From Streptosporangium brasiliense (GTDB taxonomy: Bacteria > Actinomycetota > Actinomycetes > Streptosporangiales > Streptosporangiaceae), in the NCBI RefSeq assembly GCF_030811595.1, contig NZ_JAUSRB010000001.1, positions 372,001-436,000 on the forward strand: DNA of 64,000 nucleotides. Direction: 5' to 3'. Positions 16,080-23,854 of this stretch are shown here, piece after piece. The notes under the pieces were generated by a model, which was not told where the DNA came from, made no database searches, and worked only from the letters and a program-made list of their open reading frames with translations. The position numbers and the translations under genes were made by a program. Position 1 is the stretch's first letter. Each line of letters opens with the position of its first letter.

Positions 16080-17378
16080 CTAGAGGGAGCCGTAGACGGC
16101 CTCGGCGAGGCGGTAGGCGCGGAGGCTGTTGGAGACCGCGCCGGTCATCTTGTTCATCGTGTAGCCCATGCCCAGGCCGTGCTCGACGTCGCCGAGCCCC
16201 AGGAACCCGCCCATGCCGGTGTGGCCGAAGGCGGACTCCGCCCCCGCGGTGGGGGTGAGGAAGGTCAGAGCCGGGCGCATGTAGCCCAGGCCGAAGGAAC
16301 TGCCGACGCACAGCACCATGTCCCGGCCGTCGACCCGCCGCCGGACGGCCCCGGCCAGGGTCGCCGGGCGCAGGATCCGCCCGGCGACCAGGTCGCGGTA
16401 GAAGCCGGCCAGGCCCCGCGCCGTGGCGACGGCCCCTACCGCCGGCCAGCCCGAGCGGAGCATGACCGGGTGGTTGGCGCCACCCTTCAGCAGGTGGATC
16501 GGCGGGTTGCCCAGCGCCCGGTTCATCAGGCTGTCCTTGTCGAGGACGGCCCTGGACATCTCCGTCAACGGGTCGCCGGGTGGCGTGGCGGCTCCCGACA
16601 CCCGCGGGACGGCGTCCGGGGCGGTGTCCGGGGCGGCCCCGGACAGCGCCTGTGCGCCCCCCGCGGTCCCGGTGCCCTCCACGGTCCCGGTGCCCTCCGC
16701 GGTCCCGGTGCCCTCCGCGGTCCCGGCGGTCCCGCGCCGCTCCCCGGCCGACAGCCGCGCCGCCCGCGCCGCCACGTCCTGCGGCGCGCCGAGCCAGAGT
16801 TCGAGCCCCAGCGGCGCGGCGATCTCGGCGGTCACGAACTCGCCCACGGACCTGCCCGACACCCGGCGGATCACCTCGCCGAGCAGGAAGCCGTACGTCA
16901 GCGCGTGATAGCCGTGCGCGGTGCCCGGCTCCCAGATCGGCGCCTGCCCGGCCAGCCGGTCGGCGATGGCGGCCTGGTCCTCGAACTCCTCCACCGGCAC
17001 CGGCTCCTCGATCACGGGCAGCCCCGCCTGGTGGGTCAGCAGGTGCTCGACGGTGATCCGCTCCTTGCCGCCGCGGGCGAACTCCGGCCACACGTCGGCG
17101 ACCGGCGCGGCGACGTCGAGCAGCCCGCGCTCGGCCAGCAGCAGCGCCGCCGTCGCGGTCACCGCCTTGGTGCACGAGTAGGTCAGCGCCGGGGTGCCGC
17201 GCTCCCAGGGCCGCCCGCTGTGCCGGTCGGCGACCCCGGCCCACAGGTCCACGACCGGCTCGCCGTCCAGGAAGACCGCGAACGCCGCGCCCAGTTCCTC
17301 GCCCTCGGCGAAGTGTCCGTCGAACACCTCGCGCACCCGGGAGAACCGGGGATCGCACTGCCCGTGAACCGCCGTCAT
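16080..17378 (-). CDS. Serine hydrolase of the beta-lactamase/EstB family
   Basis: 432 residues, lacking a signal peptide, so cytoplasmic. The class C beta-lactamase fold is shown by the SxxK motif in YSCTKAVTATAALLLAERG (~residues 70-88), a Tyr-containing second motif near GYHALTYGFLLGEVIRRVSGR and a C-terminal HTGMGGFLG. Members are carboxylesterases or, rarely, ligand-specific amidases. A low-complexity insert of repeated EGTGTA units (~residues 216-240, DNA 16660-16735) is not part of the fold and is probably an expanded 15-bp repeat. ATG 17378 is preceded by GGAGGGG and by a KstR2-like box. Confidence 0.8.
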   Translation of the reverse strand: MTAVHGQCDPRFSRVREVFDGHFAEGEELGAAFAVFLDGEPVVDLWAGVADRHSGRPWERGTPALTYSCTKAVTATAALLLAERGLLDVAAPVADVWPEFARGGKERITVEHLLTHQAGLPVIEEPVPVEEFEDQAAIADRLAGQAPIWEPGTAHGYHALTYGFLLGEVIRRVSGRSVGEFVTAEIAAPLGLELWLGAPQDVAARAARLSAGERRGTAGTAEGTGTAEGTGTVEGTGTAGGAQALSGAAPDTAPDAVPRVSGAATPPGDPLTEMSRAVLDKDSLMNRALGNPPIHLLKGGANHPVMLRSGWPAVGAVATARGLAGFYRDLVAGRILRPATLAGAVRRRVDGRDMVLCVGSSFGLGYMRPALTFLTPTAGAESAFGHTGMGGFLGLGDVEHGLGMGYTMNKMTGAVSNSLRAYRLAEAVYGSL

Positions 17379-17390
17379 GACCGCCCCTCC

Positions 17391-18332
17391 ATGAAAGTGA
17401 GCACTTGCTTGGTAACCGAGCCTAACAACTGGGGCCGTTTCGGCCCAGACGACCAGCGCGGCACGCTGAACCTGCTGACCCCCGCGACGGTCCTCGCCGC
17501 GCTGGCCTCGGCCGCCACCGGTCAGGTGATCAGCCTGGCCATGCCCCTCAGGGGGGCCACCTCCTCATCCGCCCCCACGACGGTCCCCCACCTGCGCGGC
17601 CGCCCGCTGCCGCAGCATTTCATGTCGGTCGACGGCGGCGACTACGCGGCCGGGACCCGCCCGGTCGGCGCGGGACTCCGCATGGCCGACGATGCCGTCA
17701 TCGTCACCTGCCACGGCACCACGACCCACATGGACGCCCTGTGCCACATGTGGTCGGGGGAGGAGATCTACAACGGCCATCCCGCCGCCAGGGTCAGATC
17801 GTACGGCGCGGCCCGGTGCGGCATCGAGACCGTCGGCGGCGTCGTGGCCCGGGCCGTGCTCTTCGACGTCCCCCGCCACCTGGGCCTGGACCACCTCCCG
17901 GTGGACCTGCGCGTCTCCGGCGACCTGCTGCGGGAGATCTGCGACGACGTGCGGCCCGGCGACGTGGCCGTCGTCCGCACCGGCTGGCCCCTGGTCTGGG
18001 ACAGCTCTCCCGAGGACTACTGGTCCGGCCAGCCGGGCCTGTCGGCCGACGCGGGCCGCTGGCTCGCCTCCCGCGACGTCGCGATGGTCGCCTCCGACAA
18101 CGCCGCCATCGGCGGCCTCAACGCCCGCCAGCTCGCCGACGAGGGCCTGGAGGACGACCTCCACATGATCCTGCTCTGGCGGCACGGCATCCACCTGGCC
18201 GAGATGCTCTGGCTGGAGGAACTGGCCGCGGCGTGCGCCGGCCGTACGGGCGGGGACTTCGTCTTCGTCGCGGCCCCACTCAAGATCGAAGGAGGCACCG
18301 GCAGCCCCATCAACCCCCTGGCGATCCTCTAG
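17391..18332 (+). CDS. Cyclase-family metal hydrolase (kynurenine formamidase-like fold)
   Basis: 313 residues from ATG 17391; GTG 17397 is an alternative. The family metal motif is CHGTTTHMDALCHMW (~residues 105-119), a variant of HGGTHxDxxxH. It also has WGRFGPDDQRGTLNLLTP at the start and ENP-like GDVAVVRTGW. These enzymes use a divalent metal to open cyclic amides or lactone-like rings. Its start is only 12 bases from that of the divergent serine hydrolase, and no Shine-Dalgarno sequence is visible, so it may be leaderless. Sharing an operator with the serine hydrolase suggests two hydrolytic steps in one route. Confidence 0.8.
   Translation: MKVSTCLVTEPNNWGRFGPDDQRGTLNLLTPATVLAALASAATGQVISLAMPLRGATSSSAPTTVPHLRGRPLPQHFMSVDGGDYAAGTRPVGAGLRMADDAVIVTCHGTTTHMDALCHMWSGEEIYNGHPAARVRSYGAARCGIETVGGVVARAVLFDVPRHLGLDHLPVDLRVSGDLLREICDDVRPGDVAVVRTGWPLVWDSSPEDYWSGQPGLSADAGRWLASRDVAMVASDNAAIGGLNARQLADEGLEDDLHMILLWRHGIHLAEMLWLEELAAACAGRTGGDFVFVAAPLKIEGGTGSPINPLAIL
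17396..17426 (-). promoter_or_regulatory. KstR2-like operator with TTAGGCT promoter, inside the first codons of the divergent gene
   Basis: On the minus strand it reads GTTAGGCTCGGTTACC followed by AGCAAGTGCTCACT. The latter matches AnCAAGnnCTTGnT with two mismatches, and the arrangement copies that at 14616-14651. It lies 18 bases before the serine hydrolase start but within codons 2-12 of the plus-strand cyclase gene. A bound regulator could therefore block both genes. Confidence 0.5.
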
Positions 18333-18372
18333 CGGTCCCGGGTCGGCGGCGGCCCCGGCCGCGGGCGGGAGC

Positions 18373-18939
18373 TCAGTGGCCGGCGCCGGCGCCCCGCAGG
18401 AGAGTGTCCACGACCTGGACGGCGAGGGTGTCGGCGTCGCCCTCGCTCTGCGCGGCCTCGTGGATGAGGGCGTAGTAGACGCGGCGGGTCCACCGGAGAT
18501 CGGCGTCGGGGCGCAGGACGCCCGCCGCCCGCGCGCGGCGGAACATCTCGTCGCACTTGTCCAGCACGGCGGCGTGGACGCGGGCGACCTCGGGATCGCC
18601 CTGCGGGGCCCGGCCCATGGCGAACCCCCAGTCGATCTTGATGCGGAGGATGTTCGCGGTCACCTGGTGGAGGACGACCAGCGGCGGGGCGGTCGAGGAG
18701 TGGGCGGCGTCCACGGCCGCGCCGAACTGGCGGGTGGCCCAGGCTGTCATGGCGTCCACGAGCGCCTCGCGGGAGGCGAAGCGGCGGTGGACGGTGGTGC
18801 GGGCGACGCCGGCGGCCTCGGCGATCTGCTCCATGGTCGCGGCGGGGTTCTTGCTCAGGACCCGCTCGGCCGCCTCCAGGATCGCCAGCACGGTCCGCTC
18901 GGCGTCGGCGCGCCGCGCCCGGCCGCCGTGGCCCGCCAT
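18373..18939 (-). CDS. TetR-family repressor
   Basis: 188 residues. The N-terminal HTH is clear (MEQIAEAAGVARTTVHRRFASREALVDAM); the ligand-binding half is divergent. ATG 18939 is preceded by GGAGGGCG; a longer reading up to 19020 would run into the operator and is rejected. It is transcribed divergently from an SDR gene, with a perfect 11-bp inverted repeat between them. The natural reading is that it represses itself and the SDR until an effector, perhaps the SDR substrate, binds. Confidence 0.85.
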   Translation of the reverse strand: MAGHGGRARRADAERTVLAILEAAERVLSKNPAATMEQIAEAAGVARTTVHRRFASREALVDAMTAWATRQFGAAVDAAHSSTAPPLVVLHQVTANILRIKIDWGFAMGRAPQGDPEVARVHAAVLDKCDEMFRRARAAGVLRPDADLRWTRRVYYALIHEAAQSEGDADTLAVQVVDTLLRGAGAGH

Positions 18940-19007
18940 GTCGCCCTCCGCCGCGCTCTGCGCCCTCGTCACGGACCGGAGACTACACCAGAGACGCCTT
19001 TTCGGCG

Positions 19008-19035
19008 GTAGTTGCAACAACTATGTTGCAACTAC
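19008..19035. promoter_or_regulatory. TetR operator between the divergent tetR and SDR genes
   Basis: Perfect inverted repeat GTAGTTGCAAC, six-base spacer, GTTGCAACTAC. The right arm leads into TATGTTTACTG, a plausible -10 region for the SDR gene. Its AT content and symmetry stand out in this GC-rich window. Confidence 0.8.
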
Positions 19036-19081
19036 TATGTTTACTGCGTCTTGAGTGATGCAGATTCTGGAAGGGACTCTC

Positions 19082-19870
19082 ATGGACATGGGACTGAGCG
19101 GGAAGACCGCCGTGGTGACCGGGGCCAGCCGGGGGATCGGGCTGGCGATCGTGTCCGCGCTCACCGCCGAGGGGATGCGGGTGGTGGCCGGCGCGCGCAC
19201 GGTCTCGCCCGAGCTGAAGGAGACCGGCGCGACCGCCGTGCCGGTGGACCTGTCCACACAGGAAGGTCCGGCGCTGCTGGTCGGCGAGGCGCTGGCGGAG
19301 CTGGGTGAGATCGACCTGCTGGTCAACAACGTCGGCGGCGGCGACGTGGGCGAGGGACAGCTGGGCGGATTCCTCGGCTTCGACGACGGGCAGTGGCTGC
19401 ACGCGTTCGACCTCAACTTCCTCAGCGCGGTCCGCGCCACCCGGGCCGCGCTCCCCAGCCTCCTGCGGAGCCGGGGGAGCATCGTCAACATCTCCTCCAA
19501 CGGGGCCCGGATGCCACACGCCGGCCCCGTCACCTACACCACCGCCAAGGCGGCGCTGACCGCGTTCGGCAAGGCCCTCGCCGAGGAGTTCGGCCCCCAG
19601 GGGGTGCGCGTCAACACCGTCTCGCCCGGCGCGGTGCGCACCTCCATGTGGGAGGACCCGGCCGGCTACGGCGCGGAGCTCGCCAGGTCGATGGGGCTGG
19701 AGCACGAGCAGGTGCTGGCGCAGCTCCCGGCCTGGACGGGCATGACCACGGGCCGTTTCGTCGAACCGGCCGAGGTGGCCGCCATGGTCGTCTATCTCGC
19801 CTCGCCGCACGCCGCCAGCGTCAGCGGCGCCGACCACCTCATCGACGGCGGGTCCGTCAAGACCGTCTGA
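19082..19870 (+). CDS. Short-chain dehydrogenase under TetR control
   Basis: 262 residues from ATG 19082, with AAGGGA upstream; GTG 19055 is an alternative. Motifs: TGASRGIG, NNVGGG instead of NNAG, IVNISSNGA, YTTAKAAL, and VSPGAVRTSMW. Arg-type residues after strand 2 (GARTVSPE) favour NADP(H). It is a close paralogue of the SDR at 22803-23609 (same GARTVSPEL/ASRKSTPEL turn, TTGRFVEPAEVA/STGRLVEPQEVA). This subfamily is common in actinobacteria next to TetR genes; substrates are unknown. Confidence 0.83.
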   Translation: MDMGLSGKTAVVTGASRGIGLAIVSALTAEGMRVVAGARTVSPELKETGATAVPVDLSTQEGPALLVGEALAELGEIDLLVNNVGGGDVGEGQLGGFLGFDDGQWLHAFDLNFLSAVRATRAALPSLLRSRGSIVNISSNGARMPHAGPVTYTTAKAALTAFGKALAEEFGPQGVRVNTVSPGAVRTSMWEDPAGYGAELARSMGLEHEQVLAQLPAWTGMTTGRFVEPAEVAAMVVYLASPHAASVSGADHLIDGGSVKTV

Positions 19871-20071
19871 CCCGGGTACGGCGGGCCCGGCGGACGGTGG
19901 CGGCGCCCCCGCCGGCGGAGTGCTCCGGCACGCCGGCGCGGGGCCCGGCCGGCCGGAGCGGGATCATAGGGGCGATTCATCCCGAAACCGCACAGCACGG
20001 CATGATGTCCTCTGGCCGGTCATAGGGGTGGCCGCACGGCGGCTCCGGGCGGGCCACGTCAGGGGGAGACC
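19871..20071. other. Intergenic stretch without a recognised gene
   Basis: About 200 GC-rich bases. The only features I see are two copies of TCATAGGGG (starting 19966 and 20021) within a locally AT-richer patch. They could mark a promoter region for the exporter gene, but no clear -35/-10 pair can be assigned. Confidence 0.3.
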
Positions 20072-20182
20072 ATGGCCGGCATCGGACGGGCCCGGGAGGC
20101 GGCCGCCGGACGGCGGGGACGGCCCGCGCGCCCGGCGCAACGGGCGCTCCCCGCGCCGGAGCCACGGCGGCGGCGCGGCTGA
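20072..20182 (+). CDS. Possible 36-residue Arg-rich leader peptide, coupled to the exporter gene
   Basis: ATG 20072 follows AGGGGGAGACC, a better Shine-Dalgarno sequence than that of the next gene. The frame ends at TGA 20180-20182, which overlaps the exporter ATG (TGATG). The peptide is almost all Arg, Ala, Pro and Gly, a composition that random GC-rich DNA also gives, so it may not be a selected product. The good ribosome site and coupling are what make it worth listing. Confidence 0.25.
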   Translation: MAGIGRAREAAAGRRGRPARPAQRALPAPEPRRRRG

Positions 20183-20919
20183 TGCCCACTCTCGACGCCC
20201 TGCAATGGGCGGTGATCCTGCTCTCCCTGTTCCTGGTCGGGTTCTCCAAGACGGGCGTCTCCGGCGCGGGGACGGTGGCGGTGGCGCTGTTCGCGCTCGT
20301 CCTGCCGGCCAAGCAGTCCACCGGGATCCTGCTGCCGCTGCTGCTCGTCGGCGACGTGGTCGCCGTGGTCGCCTACCGCCGCCACGCGGACTGGCCGAAG
20401 CTGGTCAGGCTCTTCCCATGGGTGGCGGCCGGCGTGGCGGCCGGCGCGGTCGTCGTCCGCTGGGTCGACGACACGCAGATGAGGCGGCTGATCGGCGGGA
20501 TCCTGCTGGCGATCCTCGCCGTCCACCTGTGGAACCGGCGCCGCGGCCCCGAGGACTCCCTCGCCCACCGCCGGCCGGTGGCCGCCCTCACGGGGTTCTT
20601 CGCCGGCGCCGCGACCATGACGGCCAACGCGGCGGGGCCCGTCATGGCCCTGTACCTGCTGGCGGCGGGCCTGCCGATGCTGGGGTTCCTCGGGACCAGC
20701 GCGTGGTTCTTCCTCATCATCAACGCGTTCAAGGTGCCCTTCAGCGTCGCGCTGGACCTGGTCACCCCGGCCACGCTCGGGTTCGCCGCGCTGACCTTCC
20801 CGGCCGTCCTCGCCGGGGCGGCGGCCGGCCGCGTGGTCATCGGACGCATCGACCGCAAGCTCTTCGAACGGATCACGGTGGCGCTCACGCTGCTCGCCGC
20901 GGTGCGCCTGCTCCTGTGA
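20182..20919 (+). CDS. TauE/SafE-family membrane exporter
   Basis: 245 residues with 7-8 hydrophobic helices. The first contains the family glycine-rich segment LVGFSKTGVSGAGTV, and the second half repeats it in ALTGFFAGAATMTANAAGPVM. The family exports sulfite, sulfonates or other small organic anions. No Shine-Dalgarno sequence is visible in front of ATG 20182, and translation may be coupled to the short upstream frame. Confidence 0.82.
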   Translation: MPTLDALQWAVILLSLFLVGFSKTGVSGAGTVAVALFALVLPAKQSTGILLPLLLVGDVVAVVAYRRHADWPKLVRLFPWVAAGVAAGAVVVRWVDDTQMRRLIGGILLAILAVHLWNRRRGPEDSLAHRRPVAALTGFFAGAATMTANAAGPVMALYLLAAGLPMLGFLGTSAWFFLIINAFKVPFSVALDLVTPATLGFAALTFPAVLAGAAAGRVVIGRIDRKLFERITVALTLLAAVRLLL

Positions 20920-20930
20920 GGCCTCATCCG

Positions 20931-20948
20931 CGGGCCACCGGCGGCCCG
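20931..20948. terminator. Short hairpin between convergent exporter and sigma-factor genes
   Basis: CGGGCC and GGCCCG flank a six-base loop in the 31-base gap between the two convergent stop codons. It could serve both strands. Confidence 0.4.
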
Positions 20949-20950
20949 GC

Positions 20951-22204
20951 TCAGCTCCGTCCGGCGGCCAGCCGCGCCGAGCGGGAGGCGAGGTGGCGCC
21001 GTTCCGGCGCGCTGGTGGTGCGCCGGGCGGCGTCGCGGTAGGCGTCCGCCGCGCCGTCGTGTTCGCCGAGCAGCTCCAGGAGGTGGGCGCGGGTCGAGAG
21101 CAGGCGGTGGTGGCGGGCCATCCGCCGGTCGGACTCCAGGTCGGCCAGCAGGGCCAGCCCGGCGGCGGGGCCGTGCACCATGGCGACGGCGACCGCGCGG
21201 TTGAGGGTGACCATCGGGTTCGGCGCGACCTGTTCCAGCAGCCCGTACAGCACGAGGATCTGCGGCCAGTCCGTGGCGTCGACGTGCTCGGCCTCGTCGT
21301 GGACGGCGGCGATGGCCGCCTGGAGCTGATACGGGCCGACCTGCCCCCGGGGCAGGGTCTGACTGATCAGCTCGATCCCCTCGGCGATGAGCCGCCGGTC
21401 CCACCGGCCGCGCTCCTGCTCGGCCAGCGGCACCAGGTCGCCGTCGGGGCCGGTGCGTGCGGGGCGGCGCGCGTCGGTGAGCAGCATCAGCGCCAGCAGC
21501 CCCGCCGCCTCGCCGTCGTCGGGCAGCAGGCGGTGCAGCATCCGGGTGAGCCGGATCGCCTCGGCCGACAGCGCCGGCGCGGTCAGGTCGGCGCCGTCCG
21601 TCGCGGTGTATCCCTCGTTGAAGATCAGGTACAGCACGTGCAGCACCGCGCCCAGCCGTTCGGCGTGGTCGGCCGCCTCGGGCATGCGCAGCGGGGTGCC
21701 GGAGGTCTTGATGGTCTGCTTGGCCCGGCTGATGCGCTGGGCCATGGTCGCCTCCGGGACCAGGAAGGCCGCGGCGATCTGCGCGGTGGTCAGGCCGCCG
21801 ACGGCGCGCAGCGTCAGCGCGATCCGGCTGGGCGCCGACAGCGCCGGGTGGCAGCACAGGAACAGCAGCGCGAGGGAGTCGTCCCGGTCCGTGCCCGGGT
21901 CGGCGTCGGCGGCCCGGCTGAGCAGCTCCGCCTGCGGGGTGGCCAGGGCGATGCGGTCCTCACGGCGCCGCCGTGCCTGTTCGCTGCGGACCTGGTCCAC
22001 CAGCTTGCGCGAGGCGACGGTGATCAGCCAGCCCCTCGGGCTGTCCGGCATCCCCTCGGCCGGCCACTGGAGCGCGGCGGCGAGCAACGACTCCTGGACG
22101 GCGTCCTCACACGCGTCGAAGACGCCGTACCGGCGGACCAGCGCGCCGAGGACCTGCGGCGCGAGCTCGCGCAGCAGGTCCTCGACACCATGGTCCACGC
22201 TCAC
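20951..22204 (-). CDS. ECF sigma factor of the ECF42 type (sigma domains plus long C-terminal extension)
   Basis: 417 residues. Region 2 (YGVFDACEDAVQESLLAAALQWP ... GWLITVASRKLVDQVRSE) and region 4 (LTTAQIAAAFLVPEATMAQRISRAKQTIK) occupy the first ~190 residues. The remaining ~225 residues are an alpha-helical extension (LHVLYLIFNEGYTATDG, TLNRAVAVAMVHGPAAGL) characteristic of ECF42, which lacks an anti-sigma factor. It overlaps the upstream DGPF-domain gene by ATGA, the conserved ECF42 neighbourhood. ECF42 proteins are thought to control little beyond their DGPF partner genes, sometimes linked to antibiotic or stress responses. Confidence 0.88.
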   Translation of the reverse strand: MSVDHGVEDLLRELAPQVLGALVRRYGVFDACEDAVQESLLAAALQWPAEGMPDSPRGWLITVASRKLVDQVRSEQARRRREDRIALATPQAELLSRAADADPGTDRDDSLALLFLCCHPALSAPSRIALTLRAVGGLTTAQIAAAFLVPEATMAQRISRAKQTIKTSGTPLRMPEAADHAERLGAVLHVLYLIFNEGYTATDGADLTAPALSAEAIRLTRMLHRLLPDDGEAAGLLALMLLTDARRPARTGPDGDLVPLAEQERGRWDRRLIAEGIELISQTLPRGQVGPYQLQAAIAAVHDEAEHVDATDWPQILVLYGLLEQVAPNPMVTLNRAVAVAMVHGPAAGLALLADLESDRRMARHHRLLSTRAHLLELLGEHDGAADAYRDAARRTTSAPERRHLASRSARLAAGRS

Positions 22205-22563
22205 ATGTCCGCCGCGGACCCGTGCAGGACCGGCCAGAGCTCGACCGGCTCCACGTCGGCGAAGGGCATGTCCGCCGCGATCTGCTGCGCGCGCTCCTCG
22301 CTCTCGCAGTCGAACAGGTAGAAGCTGGCGATGTACTCCTTGGTCTCCAGGTATGGCCCGTCGGTGACCGCCGGGGCTCCACCCTCACGCCGCACGAGTT
22401 TGGCGTTGGCCGCGTCCGCCAGGCCGTAGGCGCCCAGCAGTTCCCCGGTCTCCCGATACTTGGCGTTGAACGCCTCCTGCCTGGCGATGGCCTCCGGCCA
22501 CGCCTCGGCCGGGAAGGAGTCCCACTTGGCCTGGTTGCCATAGATCATCGCTACGTACTTCAT
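22201..22563 (-). CDS. YCII/DGPF-domain protein, ECF42 partner
   Basis: 120 residues with the DGPF motif as TDGPYLETKEYIASFYLFDCES and an N-terminal MKYVAMIYG strand. The fold is a small ferredoxin-like alpha/beta dimer. Its activity is not established; partners of ECF42 sigma factors are suspected enzymes or sensors. It is the first gene of the two-gene unit, and its stop overlaps the sigma start. Confidence 0.85.
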   Translation of the reverse strand: MKYVAMIYGNQAKWDSFPAEAWPEAIARQEAFNAKYRETGELLGAYGLADAANAKLVRREGGAPAVTDGPYLETKEYIASFYLFDCESEERAQQIAADMPFADVEPVELWPVLHGSAADM

Positions 22564-22615
22564 CCCGGGTGTCCCCTCGGTCGCGCGTGCCCTGCCGGCG
22601 CGCTGTCACCTCTCG

Positions 22616-22642
22616 GTCGGAGCCGGAGGCAGGTCCTCGACA
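22616..22642 (-). promoter_or_regulatory. Candidate ECF42-dependent promoter (TGTCGA ... CGAC)
   Basis: On the minus strand TGTCGA (22642-22637) and CGAC (22619-22616) are 17 bases apart, 52 bases before the DGPF gene. As I recall, ECF42 promoters have TGTCGA at -35 and a CGTC-like -10, so this looks like autoregulation. The -10 match is not exact. Confidence 0.4.
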
Positions 22643-22802
22643 TCCGGTGACAAACTACTCGAAATTCTCTCCCGCGCCGCCGACGGGGACCTCGGTCCCC
22701 TGGGCGGCCCGGAGGGACGATCCACGGTCTCCGCTCTCCGCCCGGCCCCATGGGGCCGGGGCGGAGCAGCCGGGGAGGTCCGGGCCGGTGGACCCCGGCG
22801 GG

Positions 22803-23609
22803 TCAGACCTCCTTGAGGAACCCGGCGTCGACGGCGAAGTCCGCGCCGGTCGTGCTCGCCGAGCGGGGCGAGGCGAGCAGGGCGATCACGTCGGCCACCT
22901 CCTGCGGCTCGACGAGGCGCCCGGTCGACAGCTTCATCATCTCCGGTGCGACGCTGTCCATCACGCTGTCACGGTCGGTGCCCGCCTGGGCGGCGATGAT
23001 GTCGGCCGCACCGCCCTCCTCGGTCCACCACGCCGTCCGCACGGGTCCCGGCGAGACGGTGTTCACCCGGATGCCCTGCGGGGCGAACTCCTCCGACAGC
23101 GCCTTGGTCAGGTTGTTCAGGCCCGCCTTGGCCGCGTTGTAGTCGACGTTCATCGGGGCGGGCAGCCGGGCGCTGCCCGAGGAGACGTTGACGATCGAAC
23201 CGCCGCCGCGCTGGAGCATCGGCGGGATGGCGGCACGGATGGCACGGACGACCGAGAACAGGTTGAACTCGAACATCACCCGCCAGTCGTCGTCGGTGGG
23301 TGCCAGGAACGAAAAGCGTGGCAGGGAGACGCCGGGCGGCGGACCGCCGGCGTTGTTCACCAGGATGTCGAGCCCGCCGAACTCCTCCACCGCACGCGCC
23401 ACGACCCGGCCGGGTGCCTCGGGGGCCATCAGGTCGACCGGCACGTGGAGCAGCCCGGCACCGCCGAGCGCCTCAAGCTCCGGGGTGCTCTTGCGCGAGG
23501 CGGCCACGACGCGGACCCCTTCGTCGAGCAGGGTGCGCGTGACGGCCAGGCCGATGCCCTTGGAGGCGCCGGTGACGACCGCGACGCGGCCGGAAAGCTG
23601 CAGATCCAT
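22803..23609 (-). CDS. Short-chain dehydrogenase, paralogue of the SDR at 19082
   Basis: 268 residues. Motifs TGASKGIG, NNAGGPPPG, IVNVSSGSA, DYNAAKAGL and VSPGPVRTAWW. ATG 23609 starts MDLQLSGRV. It is divergent from an MFS pump gene with a 245-base gap. That gap contains TTCAGCTGAA (23716-23725) flanked by AAT/ATT, a possible operator for a regulator not in the window. NADP(H) preference is suggested by ASRKSTPE after strand 2. Confidence 0.83.
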   Translation of the reverse strand: MDLQLSGRVAVVTGASKGIGLAVTRTLLDEGVRVVAASRKSTPELEALGGAGLLHVPVDLMAPEAPGRVVARAVEEFGGLDILVNNAGGPPPGVSLPRFSFLAPTDDDWRVMFEFNLFSVVRAIRAAIPPMLQRGGGSIVNVSSGSARLPAPMNVDYNAAKAGLNNLTKALSEEFAPQGIRVNTVSPGPVRTAWWTEEGGAADIIAAQAGTDRDSVMDSVAPEMMKLSTGRLVEPQEVADVIALLASPRSASTTGADFAVDAGFLKEV

Positions 23610-23854
23610 GGTGTGCCCTTTTCCTCATCAGCCCCTTCCGGCTGGAAGGGGCGCTTCATGGAGCAAAGCTACGGCGGGCGTGCGGCCCGACCCCGGCGAG
23701 CTTCAGACCAGTAATTTCAGCTGAATTCGGACCTGTAATCCGGCGCGACCGCCCGGCACATCGACGGCCGAAATACGCCAGCGCCGCGAGTCGCCGCTGG
23801 CCAAGGTGGGGCGTCGCCGGCGCGGGCCGGCGATCAGACGCTGGAGATCCCCAC

